64,000 bases of DNA from assembly GCF_000295095.1 (NCBI RefSeq), contig NZ_JH806632.1, positions 799,253 to 863,252 of the forward strand, written 5' to 3'. Both the position numbers and the translations under genes were made by a program. This document shows positions 59,553-64,000 of this stretch, piece by piece. The notes below the pieces were generated by a model. The model saw only the letters and a program-made list of their open reading frames with translations, searched no databases and was not told the DNA's origin. Every line of letters starts with the position of its first letter. Position 1 is the first letter of the stretch. Source of the DNA: Actinomyces timonensis DSM 23838 (GTDB lineage: Bacteria > Actinomycetota > Actinomycetes > Actinomycetales > Actinomycetaceae).

Positions 59553-60905
59553 TCAGCCGAGCTCGGCCAGCGCGGCGCGGATCCGCTCGACGGCGCCCCC
59601 CAGGGCCTCGTCGTCGGTGCTCAGGTCAAGGCCGCGGCAGCGCCCCGCGAGGTTCGCCAGGGCGGTCATCTCCGGGTAGCCGCGCTCGGAGAGGGACTCG
59701 GCCTCCTTCATGAGGGCGGGAACGTCCCCCTCGGCACCGTCGATGAGGACAGCGCCCTCGTCGGTGAGCGCGCGCAGCCAGCGATCGTAGGGGCGGCGCG
59801 TGCGGTCGAGGTCGGAGACCACGGAGGCCATGGCGGACTCGAGCTCGCTGATGCGGGTCTCGACGACGCCCCGCACGGAGTCCAGGGAGCCCAGGTCCGC
59901 CTCGAGGCCGTGCACGAGCTCGGGCATGGCGTCGGAGGCGTCGGCCTCGGCCTCGTCGACGACCGAGGCGGCGTAGGTCCCCAGCACGAGGGTGTGCAGG
60001 CGGATGAGGGCGGCGCTGAAGGCCATCGACTCCATGGCGTCGGCGAAGGAGGCCACCGAGTCCTTCAGCCCCGTCACGGCGGTGGCGGCGCGCTCGGAGC
60101 GCTCGATGATCCGCTCAGCCAGACCGGGCGCGGAGGACTCGGGGTCCTCACTGGTCAGGGCGCGCATGAGCGCGGCGGTCCGCTCGGCGCGGTCGCGGAT
60201 GGACTCGGCGCCGTCGAGCCAGGTGCCCAGGGCGGAGACGACCTCGCGGAAGTCCCCGATGCGGCCGACGAGGCTGTCGGAGGAGGCCTCGACGCGGCGG
60301 GCGCCGCTCAGGATCTCGGCCGCGGAACCCTCGGCGTCATCCCGCGCGGGGACCCTCACACCCTCGGCGAGGAGGCGCTGGGCCTCCGAGGCCAGGCTCG
60401 CCCGGCCGAAGGCGGCGATGGAGTCGTGGCCGAGGGATCCCAGCTCCTCCAACAGCAACTCGGCGCCGGTCTCGGCGGCCTCGCGGCGGTTGGCGCCCGC
60501 ATCCATGCGCTCGCGCTCAGCGGCGCGCACCCGCCCGTAGACCTCGCCGATGATGGCGAAGACGGCGTCATCCAGGGGCTTGGTGCGCACGGAGACGTAG
60601 CCGCTGGAGGTCGGCGTCACGGTGGCGAACACCCAGTAGTCGAGCCCGTCCTTGGCCCGGTTGAGCACATAGGCGCAGACAGGGCGGCCCGCGGTGAGAT
60701 CGTCCCACATGAGCTTGAAGACGCCGCCGGGCATGTCGTCATGGCGAATGATGTTGTGCGGAGCGCCGATCATCTCCTCGCGCGGATAGCGCGCCAACTG
60801 GAGGAATGTCTCATTCGCGCTGCGAATGACGCCTTTGTCGTCCGTCGCGGAGAAGAACACGTCCTCAGCGTCGAAGTGGCGGCGGTTTCCGATGATCGTT
60901 TCCAC
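59553..60905 (-). CDS. PAS-domain protein with helical C-terminus, paralogue B
   Basis: 450 residues from the GTG at 60903-60905. This start was preferred over an ATG 13 codons earlier because AAGGAAG lies 8 bases upstream and because the protein then aligns from its first residue with paralogue A (VETIIGNRRHFDAED against MESQIGYERFFDPED). PAS motifs match: FFSATDDKGVIRSANETF, then APHNIIRHDDMPGGVFKLMW and DYWVFATVTPTSSGYVSVRT. The helical half is only loosely similar to that of A. No membrane segment or output domain is recognised. Divergent from the two-component system, with which it shares a 137-base promoter region. Confidence 0.75.
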   Translation of the reverse strand: METIIGNRRHFDAEDVFFSATDDKGVIRSANETFLQLARYPREEMIGAPHNIIRHDDMPGGVFKLMWDDLTAGRPVCAYVLNRAKDGLDYWVFATVTPTSSGYVSVRTKPLDDAVFAIIGEVYGRVRAAERERMDAGANRREAAETGAELLLEELGSLGHDSIAAFGRASLASEAQRLLAEGVRVPARDDAEGSAAEILSGARRVEASSDSLVGRIGDFREVVSALGTWLDGAESIRDRAERTAALMRALTSEDPESSAPGLAERIIERSERAATAVTGLKDSVASFADAMESMAFSAALIRLHTLVLGTYAASVVDEAEADASDAMPELVHGLEADLGSLDSVRGVVETRISELESAMASVVSDLDRTRRPYDRWLRALTDEGAVLIDGAEGDVPALMKEAESLSERGYPEMTALANLAGRCRGLDLSTDDEALGGAVERIRAALAELG

Positions 60906-61042
60906 AGGAGTTGCTTCCTTCAGGGTATAGGAGATCGACTCCATCCTGCCCCATCACCTCCAACTGAGGACAGCCTCCGTTCCCCTGAAAATGGTCACAG
61001 TTTCACAGCGATGACACAGACTCCCGGTGTTGGATAGGCGAT

Positions 61043-61813
61043 ATGAGCACTCCCGCTGAGCCCTTGACCCGAGCCGACGGCTCCCCGGTCCGCGTCCTCG
61101 TCGTCGACGACGAGCAGATGCTCGCCGACCTCCTGGCCTCCGCCCTCCGCTACGAGGGGTGGGAGGTGACGAGCGCTGGCACGGGCGTGGCCGCGGTGCG
61201 CGCCGCCAAGGAGATCCAGCCGGACGTCGTGGTCCTGGACATCATGCTGCCCGACTTCGACGGACTGGAGGTCATGCGCCGCATCCACGGCCACACCCCC
61301 GGCGTCCCGGTGCTCTTCCTGACGGCCAAGGACGCCGTCGAGGACCGCGTGGCCGGCCTGACCGCAGGTGGCGACGACTACGTCACCAAGCCCTTCTCCC
61401 TGGAGGAGGTGGTGGCCAGGCTGCGCGCCCTGCTGCGCCGCTCCGGGGCCTCGACCGCCGAGCCGGCCAACGTCCTGACGGTCGGCGACCTGCGCATGGA
61501 TGAGGACTCCCACGAGGTCTGGCGGGGGGACGCCGAGATCCGCCTGACCGCCACCGAGTTCGAGCTCCTGCGCTTCCTCATGCGCAACCCCCGGCGCGTC
61601 CTGTCCAAGCCCCAGATCCTTGACCGGGTGTGGAACTACGACTTCGGGGGCCAGGCGAACATCGTCGAGCTCTACATCTCCTACCTGCGCCGCAAGATCG
61701 ACAAGGGCCGCGAGCCGATGATCCACACGATGCGCGGCGTGGGCTACGTGCTCAAGCCCGCTGAGGCCCAGGAGGGCTCCGGCGGCGCGGGGAGCGCCGG
61801 GGCACAGGGGTGA
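61043..61813 (+). CDS. OmpR/PhoB-family response regulator
   Basis: 256 residues. Receiver domain with acidic pair VLVVDDEQ, phosphoacceptor Asp66 in VVVLDIMLPDFDG, Thr in FLTAKD and Lys in DYVTKPFS. The winged-helix DNA-binding domain (about 145-240) includes LTATEFELLRFLMRNP and ELYISYLRRKIDKG plus HTMRGVGYVLK. Direct copies of TCACAG just upstream (TCACAG and TTCACAG, about 60993-61007) could be its own binding boxes. The stop overlaps the GTG of the kinase gene by 4 bases. Confidence 0.93.
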   Translation: MSTPAEPLTRADGSPVRVLVVDDEQMLADLLASALRYEGWEVTSAGTGVAAVRAAKEIQPDVVVLDIMLPDFDGLEVMRRIHGHTPGVPVLFLTAKDAVEDRVAGLTAGGDDYVTKPFSLEEVVARLRALLRRSGASTAEPANVLTVGDLRMDEDSHEVWRGDAEIRLTATEFELLRFLMRNPRRVLSKPQILDRVWNYDFGGQANIVELYISYLRRKIDKGREPMIHTMRGVGYVLKPAEAQEGSGGAGSAGAQG

Positions 61814-63507
61814 GCAAGCCCCGCAGCCTGCGGGCGCGCCTCGTCGCGGGCGTCCTGGGCATCGTCCTCGTCATGGCCGCCGTCATCGGCGCCATCTCCA
61901 CTCTCTCCCTGAGGAACGGCCTCATGGAGCGCCTCGACAGCCAGGTGCGGGCGGCCGCGAGCCGCGTCGAGTTCCGCCGCCACAGCAATGCCCCGGAGCA
62001 GACCCTCACGGCCTCCCCGACCGCCGGCACGGCTGACGACGATGACGACGACGAGACTGGCCCGGTACCTCCTGAGAACGACGACGACGATCACCCCGTG
62101 CCCAAGGGGCTGGACGCGGCCGGGCAGCGGGTGGGGACGCTCACCGTCGTCGTCACGGGGGCGCAGACGACCGGGAGCACCCCGGACACGGCCTCCCGCA
62201 CCATCAGGGCCGGCTACATCGGCTCCGACGGCGCCTACTGCACGCTGAGCGTCGCGGAGGTCTCCTCACTGCTGAGCCTGGAGCCCACCGGCGAGCCGGT
62301 GAGCGTCCACATGGACTCCCTCGGCGATTACCGGGTGCTTGTCGGCCATGACAGCCAGACCGGGGACAAGGTCATCACGGGGCTGTCCATGGAGGAGGAC
62401 AACGACCTGGTGCGCGGCCAGCTCATCTTCCTCGGGCTCATCGCCCTGGCGGGGGCCCTCATCGCGGCGCTCAGCGGCCGCGCCCTCGTGCGCTCGTCAC
62501 TGGCGCCCCTGGAGCGGGTGGCGGCAACGGCCGAGCGCGTCTCCTCCCTGCCGCTGGCCCGCGGCGAGGTGAGCATCGACGAGCGGGTCGACGACGCCGA
62601 CCTCGCGACCTCGCAGGAGGTCAGCCAGGTCGGCGGGGCCCTCAACGCGCTCCTGGGGCATGTCGAGGCGGCCCTGGCGGCGCGGCAGCGCTCGGAGACG
62701 CAGGTTCGCCAGTTCGTCGCCGACGCCTCCCACGAGCTGCGCACCCCCCTGGCCTCGATCCGCGGCTACACCGAGCTCATCCGCCGCGGGAGCGGGCAGG
62801 GCGGGGCCGCTGGAGGCGCGGGCGGGACGGGCTCGGCCGGCGGGACGGGCGCGGCCGATGCGCCCGCGCTCTCGGAGGAAGCCTCCTACGCGCTGGACCG
62901 GGTCCATTCCGAGTCGCTGCGGATGACGGCGCTCGTCGAGGATCTCCTGCTGCTCGCCCGGCTCGACGCGGGCCGCCCTGTGGCTCGTGAGGAGGTGGAC
63001 CTCGTGGGCATCCTCGTCGACGCCGTCGCCGATGCCCAGGCCGCCGGCCCCGACCACGAGTGGATACTCGACCTGGCGATCCTCAACCCGCCGGAGGGCG
63101 CGAGCGCCGAGGAGGCCGAGGACTTCGAGCCCGCCCCCGCGATCGTGGCCGGGGAGGAGGCGCGCCTGCGCCAGGTGGTCGTCAACCTGCTGGCCAACGC
63201 CCGCGCGCACACGCCCGCCGGGACACGGGTGACCACCACCCTGGAGCGGGAGGGCAACCGCCTGGTGATCCGGGTGGCGGACAACGGCCCGGGCATCGAG
63301 GAGTCCATGCGGGAGCGCGTTTTCGTGCGGTTCGCCCGCGGGGACGCCTCCCGCGAACGGTCGACGGGCTCGACCGGGCTGGGCATGTCGATCGCGCAGG
63401 CGATCGTCGTCTCGCACGGGGGCGCGCTCTCAATGAGGACCAGCACGGACGCCGCTGACCACGGGACGGTGTTCACCGTGGAGCTGCCGGCCGCCGACAT
63501 CGAGTAG
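61810..63507 (+). CDS. Sensor histidine kinase with acidic extracytoplasmic domain
   Basis: 565 residues, GTG start overlapping the regulator stop. First transmembrane helix at about 12-32, second at about 203-225; between them a sensor domain of about 170 residues. This domain carries two aspartate clusters (TADDDDDDETG and ENDDDDHP) near residues 74-98. HAMP-like segment follows, then the HisKA dimerisation domain with the phospho-His in FVADASHELRTPLASIRGY, a Gly/Ala-rich insertion, the N box VVNLLANARAHTP, and ATP lid DNGPGIEESM and GSTGLGMSIAQAIV. Signal unknown; the acidic patches suggest divalent cation or cationic peptide sensing (inference). Confidence 0.9.
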   Translation: MSKPRSLRARLVAGVLGIVLVMAAVIGAISTLSLRNGLMERLDSQVRAAASRVEFRRHSNAPEQTLTASPTAGTADDDDDDETGPVPPENDDDDHPVPKGLDAAGQRVGTLTVVVTGAQTTGSTPDTASRTIRAGYIGSDGAYCTLSVAEVSSLLSLEPTGEPVSVHMDSLGDYRVLVGHDSQTGDKVITGLSMEEDNDLVRGQLIFLGLIALAGALIAALSGRALVRSSLAPLERVAATAERVSSLPLARGEVSIDERVDDADLATSQEVSQVGGALNALLGHVEAALAARQRSETQVRQFVADASHELRTPLASIRGYTELIRRGSGQGGAAGGAGGTGSAGGTGAADAPALSEEASYALDRVHSESLRMTALVEDLLLLARLDAGRPVAREEVDLVGILVDAVADAQAAGPDHEWILDLAILNPPEGASAEEAEDFEPAPAIVAGEEARLRQVVVNLLANARAHTPAGTRVTTTLEREGNRLVIRVADNGPGIEESMRERVFVRFARGDASRERSTGSTGLGMSIAQAIVVSHGGALSMRTSTDAADHGTVFTVELPAADIE

Positions 63508-63526
63508 TCGCCGGCTGGGGAGGGCC

Positions 63527-63835
63527 TCAGAGAGCGTCGCGCTCCCCTGTGAGGCATGCCAGAGCGGCCCCTGACACGACGAGGAGCAGGCCGGTGATGG
63601 CCAGGACGACGGCCACGGCGCTCCCGGCCCGCGCCGCGTCGACGCCCGCGCTCATCGAGCTCGAGGCGGCGCCCCCGCTCGACATCGCCGCTTGGGCGCT
63701 GGAAGTCGCCCACACCACGGCAGTGCCGACAACTGCCGGTGCTGACAGGCACAGCGCGACGGCGGCAGTGGCGGCACGGGGGCGGCTGATGGCGGACGCC
63801 GCATGGCGAGCGGGTTCGGCAGGGCGAGCGAGCAT
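63527..63835 (-). CDS. Small two-helix membrane protein of unknown function
   Basis: 102 residues with an AGGA sequence seven bases before the ATG. Two hydrophobic segments, about 22-45 and 72-95 (AVAVVLAITGLLLVVSGAAL), linked by a Ser/Ala/Gly-rich loop (MSSGGAASSSMSAG). No family recognised. Convergent with the histidine kinase gene, 19 bases away. The remaining 165 bases to the window edge hold its upstream region; nothing else could be supported there. Confidence 0.5.
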   Translation of the reverse strand: MLARPAEPARHAASAISRPRAATAAVALCLSAPAVVGTAVVWATSSAQAAMSSGGAASSSMSAGVDAARAGSAVAVVLAITGLLLVVSGAALACLTGERDAL

Positions 63836-64000
63836 GGGAGAGTCCTAATGACGATGAGGGGAACGCGCGGGGAGCACGAGGGCCGCGCCAGCGCGGCGCG
63901 CAACACCTTAGGGCCGCGGCGCTGGCGACCAGCCGACGTTGACCATCTCGAAACGTCACGTTCGCGTCAATGCCAACGGAGGCCCGGAGCACTGCTCACT

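Noticed and set aside
58013-60905. Methyl-accepting chemotaxis proteins
   Set aside because: The Aer-like PAS is present, but the conserved signalling hairpin, HAMP and transmembrane segments are absent.

Overview
The window is high-GC DNA packed with genes on both strands. It looks like the chromosome of a high-GC Gram-positive bacterium, most likely Actinomycetaceae (Actinomyces or a close relative). Support comes from an Lsr2-type nucleoid protein, a CarD regulator, a topoisomerase I with a lysine-rich tail and repeated C-terminal modules, a TAP-like secreted hydrolase, many GTG starts and many leaderless promoters. Genus assignment is inference; no rRNA is present.

Layout. 1-3.9 kb (minus strand): PP2C phosphatase, FHA protein, FHA-like/winged-helix protein, LmeA-like lipid-binding protein, and the start of one more gene running off the left edge. 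4.0-9.2 kb (plus): a membrane-anchored surface protein, an MFS exporter overlapping a GT87 mannosyltransferase, and an App1-like phosphatase. 9.2-14.0 kb (minus): the most unusual locus. An 894-residue protein joins a PrsW-type intramembrane protease to a C-terminal PD-(D/E)xK-like nuclease domain, followed by four tandem paralogous genes that look like immunity genes. The toxin tip and the four genes are visibly AT-richer than their surroundings. 14.2-25 kb: YtxH-like protein, TRIC channel, CDF transporter, CutC, a metF-metE operon under a SAM (S-box) riboswitch, a serine hydrolase-like protein, an aldo-keto reductase and a serpin lipoprotein. 25-40.4 kb: HrpA helicase, a pRiA4b/UPF0158 protein, cardiolipin synthase, a secreted lysozyme-like protein, a SprT-like protein, YbjQ, a UMF1/Atg22-type transporter, IspD, CarD, GpmA, Lsr2 and tRNA-Thr(CGU). 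40.6-49.6 kb: asparagine permease plus asparaginase, TAP-like hydrolase, PH-domain membrane protein, MmyB-type XRE regulator, holB and tmk. 49.8-54.8 kb: a catabolic ornithine carbamoyltransferase/carbamate kinase operon. It contains an arginine:glycine amidinotransferase-like gene where arginine deiminase would be expected, and an MHS-family transporter follows. 54.9-64 kb: topA, two tandem PAS-helical paralogues, an OmpR-type two-component system and a small membrane protein.

Two patterns run through the whole window. First, at least ten genes begin 6-7 nt after a TANNNT-like -10 box with no Shine-Dalgarno, so their mRNAs are probably leaderless. Second, six genes are followed 11-21 nt after their stop codon by a long intergenic palindrome. 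These palindromes are built from short units arranged head to head, five unit sequences in all, and one unit occurs at two loci 25 kb apart. They probably act as RNA 3'-end structures or terminators, but their sequence repetition suggests REP-like elements.
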